A stretch of 64,000 nt of DNA. Origin: Streptomyces antibioticus. GTDB lineage: Bacteria > Actinomycetota > Actinomycetes > Streptomycetales > Streptomycetaceae. The stretch covers positions 4,488,657-4,552,656 of the forward strand of contig NZ_CM007717.1 in the NCBI RefSeq assembly GCF_002019855.1, read 5' to 3'. Below, one piece after another: positions 42,403-49,853 of the stretch (position 1 is its first letter; the number at the start of each line of letters is the position of its first letter). A model generated the notes under the pieces. The model was given only the letters and a program-made list of their open reading frames with translations. It had not been told where the DNA came from and searched no databases. Position numbers and translations under genes: made by a program.

Positions 42403-43014
42403 TCAGAGCTGTTCGGTGGTTTCGCTCTCGTACCGTGGCAGGTCCCGGGTGGAGATCGTCCAGTCGGCGATGGTGACGTCCTCGCCGTAGACGAAGTCCT
42501 TGCGGGTGGCGTAGCGGGGGCCGTCGGGCGTGGAGTGGATGTCGCTGAGGACGGCGCCGTCGCCGGTCCGGGGGTCGAAGATCGCGTAGACGGGGATGCC
42601 GATCAGGGGGTAGTCGCGCAACTTGGTGACCCAGTCGTTGTCCGGGTTGGAGCGGGAGACGATCTCGACGGCGGCGATGAGCGTACGAGGGTCGAACGAT
42701 CCCTGCCCCTCCATGTCCGCCTCGGCGATCACCATGATGTCGGGGCGGCGCAGGATGCCTTCGGGCACCAACTCCACGTCAGGCTCGCCCGTGTGGGCCA
42801 CGATCTCCTCGGGCATGACCTTCTCCAGGCGTTTCCGGAGACGGAGCGTGGTGAGCTCGTGCGGCCGCACAGGCGACATCATGTCGAGGACGATTCCTTC
42901 TTTGGTGATCTCGAACTTGCCGGGGAGAGTGCCGTCCGTGGACTCCACGAAGTCGCGCATGGCCCGGTAGAGGTGGGTGGCGCCCTGCTGCGCGTTGTCC
43001 GGGGCGATGGTCAT
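42403..43014 (-). CDS. Uma2-family (DUF820) endonuclease-like protein
   Basis: 203 aa. The PD-(D/E)XK-type Uma2 fold is visible: PDIMVIAEADMEGQGSFD (Asp), IAAVEIVSRSNPDNDWVTKL (catalytic E...K region) and YPLIGIPVYAIFDPRTGDG. These proteins are very abundant in cyanobacteria and Streptomyces and their function is poorly understood. ATG at 43014 has GAGGAG 8 nt upstream; a longer reading to 43062 is unlikely. It lies 49 bp downstream of the HTH/zinc-ribbon gene on the same strand. Confidence 0.9.
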   Translation of the reverse strand: MTIAPDNAQQGATHLYRAMRDFVESTDGTLPGKFEITKEGIVLDMMSPVRPHELTTLRLRKRLEKVMPEEIVAHTGEPDVELVPEGILRRPDIMVIAEADMEGQGSFDPRTLIAAVEIVSRSNPDNDWVTKLRDYPLIGIPVYAIFDPRTGDGAVLSDIHSTPDGPRYATRKDFVYGEDVTIADWTISTRDLPRYESETTEQL

Positions 43015-43063
43015 GGCGGTCGCTCCTCGTCTGTGCCCAGGGGCAAGGATCGTCGCTCTCATG

Positions 43064-43930
43064 CTAGGCGGCCTCCGCGAGGTCGGTTCGGCAGTCGCGG
43101 CAGTGGCCCGGTTCAGGGGCGCGGAAGGCGCGGTCGCAGCGGTCGCAGGTCTGGAAGGGGTGTCTGCGGTCCGGGGGTGGTGGGGCCGGTGGGCGGAACG
43201 GTGTTGGGGGCGGGAGTTGGGCGGTGAGGCGGTGGGCCAGGAGGGCGGCCGGGCGGATCAGGGGTTCCAGCGGCAGGTTCTCGGTCAGGGCGTGGCGTAC
43301 GGCGGTGGGGGTGAGGTCGCGCTCCAGCCAGGCGGCGACACCGGGCGCGAGATGCTCGGCGTCGGTGGCGGAGAGGAGCAGACGGGGGTCGTGACGGCGG
43401 AGCCCGGCGAGGACGTCGACGGCCATCCTGAGCAGCTCGGGGGAGCTGTACCCGGGCTTCGGCACAGGTGGGAGCAGCCGCTTGCGAGGGGGCGGCTTCT
43501 CCGGTGCCGTGCGTCGGACGGGCCTGTCGGGGCTGTCGGCGGCGGGCCTGTGCCCCGGCCTGTTGCTGGAGACCGTGCGGGTGACGATCCGCCCGGTCGG
43601 CGCCCGTAAGCGGCTGCGGCGGAGGTAGCCGTGGGTTTCCAGTTCGCGGAGCGCCGCCGCGATACGGGTGGGGCCCTCCGGGAAGCGGGCGGCGAGGCTC
43701 TTGATGTCGATCGCCGTGCCCGGCCGCACGGACTGGATGTAGCAAGCCAGCCCGATCGCCAGTAGCGACAGCTCCCGGTGCTGGGCGAGGTCGTTGCCGA
43801 TCACCGTGAAGTTCTCGGTGAGACGGACGTGGTCGTGGATCACGCCGGAGTTCGGGCGCCCGTGGGGGTGGTTTTTGCCCGGGATACGGGACTTGGCGGA
43901 CGCGGGCGCGCTAGTGTTTTCGGTATCCAT
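43064..43930 (-). CDS. HTH domain protein with C-terminal zinc ribbon
   Basis: 288 aa. A replication-initiator-like winged helix lies at about 30-120: DHVRLTENFTVIGNDLAQH, SLLAIGLACYIQSVRPGTAI, DIKSLAARFPEGPTRIAAAL. A Pro/Arg-rich linker and a helical region follow. The C-terminus has two CxxC knuckles (CDRC and CRDC, 14 residues apart), a likely Zn ribbon. Similar genes are common in Streptomyces beside XRE/DUF397 modules; their role is unknown, though DNA binding is likely. An inverted repeat AGGAAG/CTTCCT spans the region just upstream of the ATG. Confidence 0.85.
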   Translation of the reverse strand: MDTENTSAPASAKSRIPGKNHPHGRPNSGVIHDHVRLTENFTVIGNDLAQHRELSLLAIGLACYIQSVRPGTAIDIKSLAARFPEGPTRIAAALRELETHGYLRRSRLRAPTGRIVTRTVSSNRPGHRPAADSPDRPVRRTAPEKPPPRKRLLPPVPKPGYSSPELLRMAVDVLAGLRRHDPRLLLSATDAEHLAPGVAAWLERDLTPTAVRHALTENLPLEPLIRPAALLAHRLTAQLPPPTPFRPPAPPPPDRRHPFQTCDRCDRAFRAPEPGHCRDCRTDLAEAA

Positions 43931-44075
43931 TCAGGAAGGCCCTAACTTCCTCGGTGGTCAGGCCCTCGCAGGGATCGCTACTCCCGGCGGGGGCCGACGC
44001 ATGTCTGGGGTTGCTTCTTGCTGCGGTGAGCGTAAGGCAGGCAACCGGGTCCGAATCCAGCCCAGTTGGGCATAT

Positions 44076-44621
44076 TCACTCGCGGGAGTGAGTTTGCGCG
44101 GCGGGAGGGAGGGGTGGGGCTTGGTGGGGTGCTTTATCTCCAGTGGGTGGTTCATAGGGAGCGCAGGTCGGACCGGGGTGTGGGGCGTCAGGCTTCGGTG
44201 ATTCCGGTGCCGGGAGGGTGAGTTCGGCCCAGACCGTTTTGCGCGGGCGAAGACCCGGGGCGACCCCCCAGCGGTCCGCGAGAGCGGCCACGAGGGCGAG
44301 TCCACGTCCGGTCTCGCTGTCGGCGGGGGCCTCCCGAAGCTCCGGCAGCCGGTCACCGCGCGTGTCGGTCACCTCGATGCGGAGCGTTCCGCCGATGACG
44401 TACAGCAGGAGCCGGAAGTTGCGCCCGGAGACCTTGCCGTGGCCGGCCGCGTTGTTCGCCAGCTCGGCGACGATGTGCGCGGCCGGGTCTTGGGGCAGGC
44501 CCCAGGAACGCAGTTGCTCGGTGGCGAGGAGGCGGGCGAGACGGGCGCCGCGCGGAGTGGGCGACAGCAGGACGCTGAAGTTGCGGAAGTGGCAGTCGGG
44601 TTGGGCCGATTCTGGAATCAC
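44076..44621 (-). CDS. Anti-sigma-factor-like ATP-binding protein (HATPase)
   Basis: 181 aa. A single GHKL/HATPase domain (about 15-140) has the N box VAELANNAAGHGKVSG and the G boxes VTDTRGDRLPE and TGRGLALVAALADRWG. The last 45 residues are a Pro-rich tail. It resembles RsbW/SpoIIAB-like kinases of the type that accompany WhiJ-like regulators in Streptomyces. GTG start at 44619-44621 has no clear RBS and lies within an inverted repeat shared with the divergent XRE gene. A small hairpin (44076-44091) covers the stop codon. Confidence 0.88.
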   Translation of the reverse strand: MIPESAQPDCHFRNFSVLLSPTPRGARLARLLATEQLRSWGLPQDPAAHIVAELANNAAGHGKVSGRNFRLLLYVIGGTLRIEVTDTRGDRLPELREAPADSETGRGLALVAALADRWGVAPGLRPRKTVWAELTLPAPESPKPDAPHPGPTCAPYEPPTGDKAPHQAPPLPPAAQTHSRE

Positions 44622-44663
44622 GTCACTCAGCGTGGCCGGATGCGCTTAGCGTGAGTAGTGACG
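44621..44663. promoter_or_regulatory. Inverted repeat in the divergent ATPase/XRE promoter region
   Basis: CGTCACT (44621-44627) and AGTGACG (44657-44663) form a 7-bp dyad with a 29-bp spacer. It starts at the ATPase start codon and may be the operator of the WhiJ-like regulator. Confidence 0.4.
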
Positions 44664-44776
44664 ACGCTGTTGCGTACGGTGACTGTCCAGGGCTTGTCCG
44701 GTGGTGTCCGGGCTTGTCGGGGCGGTGCGGGCGGGTAGGGCGTCGCGGTACGTGGCGTATCTACGGAGGGGCGCGC

Positions 44777-45652
44777 ATGTCGGTGGACGGCGAGGTACGG
44801 CGGCTCAGGACCGAGGCGGACGAGCCGGGGTGGGAGGTGGACCCGGACGACGAGTGGGGCGTGGCCGTAGTCGCCACCGTGGGGCGGCAGTTGAAGCTGC
44901 GGCGGGAAGCGGTGGGGATGCGGGCCGGTGAGTTCGGGAAGGCGGTGGGGTACGGCGAGGATCTGGTCTACAAGATCGAGAGCGGCAAGCGGATTCCCCG
45001 GCCGGAGTATCTGGACATGGCCGACGAGGTGTTGGGGGCGGGTGGGCTGCTCGCAGCGATGAAGGAGGACGTGGAGAAGGTCCGGTACCCGAAGAAGGTG
45101 CGGGCCTTGGGAGAGATGGAGGCCAAGGCGGTCGAGATCGGTTTGTACGAGTGCAACAGCGTTCATGGGCTGTTGCAGACGCCGGACCATGCCCGCGCCT
45201 TGATCGAGGCGGCGCAGCCGCCGTACTCACCGGACGATGTGGAACGGATGGTCGCTGCTCGGCTGGCCCGGCAGTCGGTCTTCGGACGCGACCCGGTCCC
45301 ATCCATTCACTTCGTCCTGGAAGAGGCGCCGCTGCGACGCCCGCTCGGAGGCACAATGGTCTGGCGACAGCAGCTCGAACATCTGCTGGAGGTAGGGCGG
45401 ATGCGCAACGTCACGCTTCAGGTGATGCCGACGCGAGTCGAGGTCCATTCCGGATTGGACGGCAGGATCGAGCTGTTGAAGTTCGCTGACGGTACGGCGG
45501 TTGCTCGTTCCGACGGAGCGTTCAACGGTCGTCCGGTAACCGAACCGAGGCAGCTCCACATCCTTGAGCTGCGGTATGGCACCATCCGGGCCCAGGCTCT
45601 CCCACCATGGGAGTCGCTGGCCTTCATCGAGCAACTGCTGGGAGAAACATGA
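44777..45652 (+). CDS. WhiJ-like XRE regulator (HTH plus DUF5753)
   Basis: 291 aa. A cro/C1-type HTH lies at about 36-90 (LKLRREAVGMRAGEFGKAVG, EDLVYKIESGKRIPRPEYLD). The DUF5753 ligand-like domain follows (about 115-285; CNSVHGLLQTPDHARALIEA, VLEEAPLRRPLGG, LPPWESLAFIEQLL). These regulators control development and secondary metabolism in Streptomyces and act with small DUF397 proteins such as the two encoded next. ATG at 44777 has GGAGGGG just upstream. The stop overlaps the first DUF397 start (ATGA). Confidence 0.94.
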   Translation: MSVDGEVRRLRTEADEPGWEVDPDDEWGVAVVATVGRQLKLRREAVGMRAGEFGKAVGYGEDLVYKIESGKRIPRPEYLDMADEVLGAGGLLAAMKEDVEKVRYPKKVRALGEMEAKAVEIGLYECNSVHGLLQTPDHARALIEAAQPPYSPDDVERMVAARLARQSVFGRDPVPSIHFVLEEAPLRRPLGGTMVWRQQLEHLLEVGRMRNVTLQVMPTRVEVHSGLDGRIELLKFADGTAVARSDGAFNGRPVTEPRQLHILELRYGTIRAQALPPWESLAFIEQLLGET

Positions 45653-45870
45653 TCCGCGAGGCCTCTGCCGGGGACGGCTCCGAACTGGTGTGGTTCAAGA
45701 GCAGCTACAGCAGCGGCAACGACGGTGAGTCCTGTGTTGAGGTGGCCGCCTCCCCAGGCACCATCCATGTCCGCGACTCCAAGTACCGAGACGCCAGCCC
45801 CCGCCTCGCGCTGGCGCCGGACGCTTGGACAGGCTTCGTGGCGTACGCGTCGGGAGCTGACGTTTCATGA
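45649..45870 (+). CDS. DUF397 small protein, copy 1
   Basis: 73 aa. Core motifs are WFKSSYSSGNDGESCVEVA and IHVRDSKYRDASPRLALAP, then AWTGFVAYA. DUF397 proteins (the family of BldB and WhiJ-associated proteins) are proposed partners of the XRE regulator. The ATG overlaps the XRE stop by 4 bp, and its own stop overlaps the start of the second DUF397 gene by 4 bp, so all three are translationally coupled. Confidence 0.93.
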   Translation: MIREASAGDGSELVWFKSSYSSGNDGESCVEVAASPGTIHVRDSKYRDASPRLALAPDAWTGFVAYASGADVS

Positions 45871-46070
45871 GCGGCGTGTGGTTCAAGAGCAGCTACAGCA
45901 GCGGCCCTGACGGCGACTCCTGTGTTGAGGTCGCCCACACTCCCGGAACCGTCCACGTCCGCGACTCCAAGTACCCCGACGTCAGCCCACGCCTCGCTCT
46001 CACGCCGGAGGCATGGGCCGACTTCGTCGGGATCTACTGCGCGGGTTCGCCGCCGAAGCGCTCCTTGTAG
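45867..46070 (+). CDS. DUF397 small protein, copy 2
   Basis: 67 aa. The core WFKSSYSSGPDGDSCVEVA and VHVRDSKYPDVSPRLALTP is nearly identical to copy 1, also at DNA level, so this is a tandem duplication. It lacks the N-terminal extension of copy 1. The last twelve or so codons run into the end of metG on the opposite strand (46034-46070), giving a tail (GSPPKRSL) not found in copy 1. Confidence 0.9.
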   Translation: MSGVWFKSSYSSGPDGDSCVEVAHTPGTVHVRDSKYPDVSPRLALTPEAWADFVGIYCAGSPPKRSL

Positions 46071-47752
46071 GCCGCCAGGTCGTCGTCCGTCAGCTTGGCG
46101 AACAGGACCGGCGGGACGGTGAACGCCGTGCCGGCGGGGACGGCGGCCAGGGTCTTCGCCTCCTCCGGGGAGACCCAGGTCGCGGTGTCGTCGGACAGGG
46201 CGAACGCCTCGCGCATCACCTTCGCGCTGGCCGGGATGAACGGCTCGGACACCACCGCGTACAGGTGGATGAGGTTCATCGCCGTGCGCAGGGTGAGGGC
46301 CGCGCCGTCCTTGTCCGTCTTGATCTCCAGCCAGGGGGCCTTCTCCTCCAGGTAGGAGTTGCCCGCGGACCACAGGGCGCGCAGTGCGGCGGCCGCCTTG
46401 CGGAACTGGAGGGCCTCCATCTGCGCCTCGTACTCGGCGAGGAGTTCGGCGATCTGCTCGCCGAGCTTCGCCTCCGCCTCACCGGCCGCGCTGCCCTGCG
46501 GGACCTCCTCGCCGAAGCGCTTCTTGGAGAAGGACAGGACGCGGTTGACGAAGTTGCCCAGGGTGTCGGCGAGGTCCTTGTTGACCGTGGCCGTGAAGTG
46601 CTCCCAGGTGAACGACGAGTCGTCCGACTCGGGCGCGTTGGCGATCAGGAAGTAGCGCCAGTAGTCGGCCGGGAGGATGTCCAGGGCCTGGTCGGTGAAG
46701 ACGCCGCGCTTCTGGGAGGTGGAGAACTTCCCGCCGTAGTACGTCAGCCAGTTGAACGCCTTGACGTAGTCGACCTTCTTCCACGGCTCGCGCACGCCCA
46801 GCTCGGTGGCCGGGAACATCACGGTGTGGAAGGGGACGTTGTCCTTCGCCATGAACTCCGTGTAGCGCACGGTGTCGTCGGCCTCGTACCACCAGGACTT
46901 CCAGTCGCGGTTCTCCGGGTCGAGGTCGGACCACTCCTTCGTCGCGCCGATGTACTCGATCGGGGCGTCGAACCAGACGTAGAAGACCTTGCCCTCGGCG
47001 GCCAGCTCCGGCCAGGTGTCGGCCGGGACGGGCACGCCCCAGTCCAGGTCACGGGTGATGGCGCGGTCGTGCAGCCCCTCGTTCAGCCACTTGCGGGCGA
47101 TGGAGGAGGCGAGCTGCGGCCAGTCGGCCTCGTGCCGGGAGACCCACTCCTCGACCTCGTGCTGGAGCTTGGACTGGAGGAGGAAGAGGTGCTTGGTCTC
47201 GCGGACCTCCAGGTCCGTGGAGCCGGAGATCGCGGAGCGCGGGTCGATCAGGTCGGTGGGGTCCAGCACCCGGGTGCAGTTCTCGCACTGGTCGCCGCGG
47301 GCCTTGTCGTAGCCGCAGTGCGGGCAGGTGCCCTCGACGTACCGGTCCGGGAGGAAACGGCCGTCGGCGGGGCTGTAGACCTGCCGGATCGCGCGCTCCT
47401 CGATGAAGCCGTTCTCGTTGAGGCGGCGGGCGAAGTGCTGGGTGATCTCGACGTTCTGCGGGCTGGAGCTGCGGCCGAAGTAGTCGAACGCGAGTGCGAA
47501 ACCGTCGTAGACGGCCTTCTGCGCGTCGTGCGCCTGCGCGCAGAACTCGTCGACCGGGAGGCCCTGCTCCTTCGCGGCCAGCTCGGCGGGGGTGCCGTGC
47601 TCGTCCGTGGCGCAGATGTACAGGACGTCGTGGCCGCGCTGGCGGAGGTACCGGGAGTACACGTCCGCCGGGAGCATGGACCCCACCATGTTGCCCAGGT
47701 GCTTGATTCCGTTGATGTACGGAAGGGCGCTGGTGATGAGGTGTCGAGCCAT
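46034..47752 (-). CDS. metG: Methionyl-tRNA synthetase
   Basis: 572 aa, class I. The HIGH-like motif is YINGIKHLGN (about 11-20). Zn knuckles are in CPHCGYDKARGDQCENC. The KMSKS-like loop reads GKFSTSQKRG and so lacks the usual second Lys. The helical anticodon-binding domain fills the last 170 residues; there is no C-terminal tRNA-binding extension. The ATG at 47752 was chosen because the catalytic domain starts at once (MARHLITSALPYING) and GGGAG lies about 10 nt upstream; an upstream ATG at 47854 is unlikely. Its 3' end overlaps the convergent DUF397 gene by 37 bp. Confidence 0.96.
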   Translation of the reverse strand: MARHLITSALPYINGIKHLGNMVGSMLPADVYSRYLRQRGHDVLYICATDEHGTPAELAAKEQGLPVDEFCAQAHDAQKAVYDGFALAFDYFGRSSSPQNVEITQHFARRLNENGFIEERAIRQVYSPADGRFLPDRYVEGTCPHCGYDKARGDQCENCTRVLDPTDLIDPRSAISGSTDLEVRETKHLFLLQSKLQHEVEEWVSRHEADWPQLASSIARKWLNEGLHDRAITRDLDWGVPVPADTWPELAAEGKVFYVWFDAPIEYIGATKEWSDLDPENRDWKSWWYEADDTVRYTEFMAKDNVPFHTVMFPATELGVREPWKKVDYVKAFNWLTYYGGKFSTSQKRGVFTDQALDILPADYWRYFLIANAPESDDSSFTWEHFTATVNKDLADTLGNFVNRVLSFSKKRFGEEVPQGSAAGEAEAKLGEQIAELLAEYEAQMEALQFRKAAAALRALWSAGNSYLEEKAPWLEIKTDKDGAALTLRTAMNLIHLYAVVSEPFIPASAKVMREAFALSDDTATWVSPEEAKTLAAVPAGTAFTVPPVLFAKLTDDDLAAYKERFGGEPAQ

Positions 47753-47812
47753 CGGGGGCTGCTCCCAGGTCGCTACGGGTACGAACCTTGAAATCGTAGC
47801 CGACGTGTGTAT

Positions 47813-47852
47813 GCCGCCCGCCTCCCGTTTTACGGGGTGGGACGCGGGCGGC
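47813..47852. terminator. Hairpin between the VWA gene and metG
   Basis: GCCGCCCGC and GCGGGCGGC arms, extended inward by TCCC/GGGA after one mismatch, form a long stem downstream of the VWA gene on the minus strand. Confidence 0.6.
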
Positions 47853-47881
47853 ACACGGGTGGGACGGGGGCGGGGCCGGGG

Positions 47882-49588
47882 TTACGGGCGCCAGCCTGCG
47901 AGGACGCCCTCGTACAGCTCGGTGTCCGTCAGCTCGCGGGGGGTGGGGCCCGCGTGGAAGAAGGACGCGTTGGGGGTCTTGAGCTTGCGGAGGTAGTCGA
48001 ACGCCTTGTTGTCGTGCTCACCGAAGGCGACGAAGGAGAAGAACACGGTGGGGTGGTTCTTCGCGGCGTCGTTGAGGGACTGGGTGGCCGGGGTCTTGGC
48101 GTCCGGGGCGCCGTCCGTCTGGAACACGACCAGGGCGGGGCCCTTCGGGTCCTTCGACTTCTCGTGGTGGCTGACGACGGCCTCGACGGCGGCGTGGTAG
48201 CTGGTACGGCCCATGCGGCCCAGGCCGGCGTGCAGCTCGTCGATCCTGTTCTCGGGGTCGGCCTGGGTCAGGTCGGCGGTGCCGTCGACCTCCGTCGAGA
48301 AGAAGACGACGTGGACCGTGGCGGCGGGGTCGAGGTGGGCGGCGAGGGCGAGGGTCTGGTCGGCGAGGGCCTGGGCGGAGCCGTCCTTGTAGTACGGGCG
48401 CATGGACGCGGAGCGGTCGAGGACGAGGTAGACGGTGGCCTTTGTGCCGGTTAGCTGCGCTGCGGCTAGGGCGGTTGCGGCGGGGTCGGTGGGGTCCGCG
48501 GCCTGTGCCTGTGCCTCGGCCTCGGCTTCGCCTTCGGCCTTGGTGTTCCCACCCGCACCACCCGTGCGGGTTGTGTTGTCGGGTGCGGGCTCCTCCGGGG
48601 GCGTCTCGACGTCGGCGGGTGCGGGTTCGGTGGCCTGTGCTTCGGCCTCGGCTTCGCCTTCGGCCTGGTCGTTCCCACCCGCACCACCCGTGCGGGATGC
48701 GTTGTCGGGTGCGGGCTCCTCGGAGGGCGACTCGCCGTCGGCGGCCGCCGGGTCCGTGGCCTCAGCCGTCGGCTCCGCCTCCGGCTCCGGTGCTGCCTCT
48801 TCGGCAGGAGTGACCTCGGCCGCAGGTGGAACCTCTGCGGTCGGCTCGGGCTCGGGCGCCACGGCCTCCGGCTCGGCGGCCGGCTCCGGGGCAGGCGTCG
48901 GCTCGGGCTCAGCTTCGGCCTCAGGCTCGGAAGCAGCCTCTACCTCCGCCGCAGCCTCCACCTCGGCCTCAGGCTCTGCTTCGGTCTTTGCCTCAGCCTC
49001 GGGCTTTGCCTCAGCCTCGGGCTTGGCCTCGGGCTCGGCAGTAGCCTCCGCCCCTACCTCTGCCTCGGGCTCAGCCGCAGCCTCCGCCTCGGGCTCAGCC
49101 GTGGCTTCGGGCTCGGGCTCGGCCGTGGCCTCAGCCTCGGGCTTGGCCTCGGGCTCAGCCGTAGCCTCCGCCTCCGCCTCTGCCTCGGGCTCAGCCGCAG
49201 CCTCCGCCTCTGCCTCGGGCACAGCCGCAGCCTCGGGCTCAGCCGCAGCCTCGGGCTCAGCCGCAGCCTCTGCCTCGGGCTCAGCCGCAGCCTCGGGCTC
49301 GGCCGTAGCCTTCGCCTCTGCCTTCGCCTCTGTCTCGGGCTTCGCCTCTGGCTTGGGCTCTGCCGCAGGTGTCGGCTCCGGGGGCGGGGCGGGCACCGTG
49401 ATCTTGTCGAAGGCTGCTGAGACGAGTTCGTGGGTGTCGGGGGACTCCGTGCGGGGTTCCGGGACCGTGGGGGTCGGGGTTTCCTCCTCCGCCGGGGGGC
49501 GGCCCTGCGAAGGGACTTCCTCCGCCCCGAGGTCGCGCTCCTTGCGTGAGCGGCCGAAAGCGTTCCGAAGGCGAGTGAGAATGCCCAT
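47882..49588 (-). CDS. VWA-domain (TerF-like) protein with long acidic Ala/Glu/Pro repeat tract
   Basis: 568 aa. A short basic N-terminus (MGILTRLRNAFGRSRKERD) precedes a low-complexity tract (about 60-355) of EAEA, PEAEAK and PEAAAE units. Within it sit two 42-residue repeats (about 275-358), each with EEPAPDN and RTGGAGGN. The C-terminal VWA domain (about 370-568) has the MIDAS motif DRSAS in VYLVLDRSASMRPYY and resembles the TerF-type VWA of tellurite-resistance/stress proteins. There is no signal peptide, so it is cytoplasmic. ATG at 49588 is chosen because an upstream reading adds 52 unrelated residues. The tract length probably varies between strains. Confidence 0.88.
   Translation of the reverse strand: MGILTRLRNAFGRSRKERDLGAEEVPSQGRPPAEEETPTPTVPEPRTESPDTHELVSAAFDKITVPAPPPEPTPAAEPKPEAKPETEAKAEAKATAEPEAAAEPEAEAAAEPEAAAEPEAAAVPEAEAEAAAEPEAEAEAEATAEPEAKPEAEATAEPEPEATAEPEAEAAAEPEAEVGAEATAEPEAKPEAEAKPEAEAKTEAEPEAEVEAAAEVEAASEPEAEAEPEPTPAPEPAAEPEAVAPEPEPTAEVPPAAEVTPAEEAAPEPEAEPTAEATDPAAADGESPSEEPAPDNASRTGGAGGNDQAEGEAEAEAQATEPAPADVETPPEEPAPDNTTRTGGAGGNTKAEGEAEAEAQAQAADPTDPAATALAAAQLTGTKATVYLVLDRSASMRPYYKDGSAQALADQTLALAAHLDPAATVHVVFFSTEVDGTADLTQADPENRIDELHAGLGRMGRTSYHAAVEAVVSHHEKSKDPKGPALVVFQTDGAPDAKTPATQSLNDAAKNHPTVFFSFVAFGEHDNKAFDYLRKLKTPNASFFHAGPTPRELTDTELYEGVLAGWRP
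48515..48640. repeat. 126-bp repeat unit A inside the VWA gene
   Basis: Unit A is exactly 126 bp (42 codons) from unit B. Its core is the hairpin CCCGCACCACCCGTGCGGG (48552-48570; 7-bp arms, 5-nt loop). It is homologous to the intergenic copy at 55122-55244. Confidence 0.9.
48641..48766. repeat. 126-bp repeat unit B inside the VWA gene
   Basis: Unit B carries the identical 19-bp hairpin core (48678-48696) and differs from unit A mainly at the right end. The sequence GGGCGACTCGCCGTCGGCGG (48726-48745) is shared with the intergenic copy. Confidence 0.9.
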
Positions 49589-49743
49589 GCGCGCAACCCT
49601 TCGCGTGAGTTGAAGCCTCAATCCCTGGCCAGGACGGACACGTAAGGTTAGCGGCCTCTCGTGGCGATCTTCGGCAGGGGTGAGCAAGGGGGACAGGCGT
49701 GTGTCAACACCGCCTTCCGGACGCGTCCGGGGCCGGTCCAACA

Positions 49744-49760
49744 CCCTTGTCGAACAAGGG
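49744..49760. promoter_or_regulatory. Inverted repeat next to the PHO box
   Basis: CCCTTGT-cga-ACAAGGG is a perfect 7-bp dyad that ends 1 bp before the PHO box. It may be a second operator or the terminator-like end of an upstream short transcript. Confidence 0.4.
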
Positions 49761-49761
49761 C

Positions 49762-49783
49762 ATTCACCCCTCGTTCACCTCGC
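49762..49783 (+). promoter_or_regulatory. PHO box (PhoP operator) upstream of phoX
   Basis: Two adjacent 11-bp direct repeats, ATTCACCCCTC and GTTCACCTCGC, match the Streptomyces PhoP repeat form (G/TTTCAYYYR-like). They lie 71-92 bp before the phoX start, a position suited to activation under phosphate limitation. Confidence 0.75.
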
Positions 49784-49853
49784 GTCCGCGCCCACGCACG
49801 GCCACCCCCCTACCGTCACGTTCACATCACGGGCACGCAAGGGGAGAACAAAG

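Noticed and set aside
44043..44072. tRNA T-arm-like sequence (GGGTCCGAATCCAGCCC)
   Set aside because: The loop is not TTCRANN in the right register and no acceptor, D or anticodon arms could be paired around it.
46034..47752. Possible disrupted MetRS because the KMSKS motif reads KFSTS
   Set aside because: The reading frame is intact, length is normal and all other motifs are present; this variation occurs in functional enzymes.
48780..49400. Direct repeats that could suggest a CRISPR array
   Set aside because: Units are short, contiguous and in frame with no spacers; no cas genes are present.
48435..49613. Ser/Ala-rich 392-codon plus-strand frame
   Set aside because: It is the mirror of the acidic repeat tract of the VWA gene; repeats in DNA make repeats in both strands. 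The VWA domain supports the minus strand.
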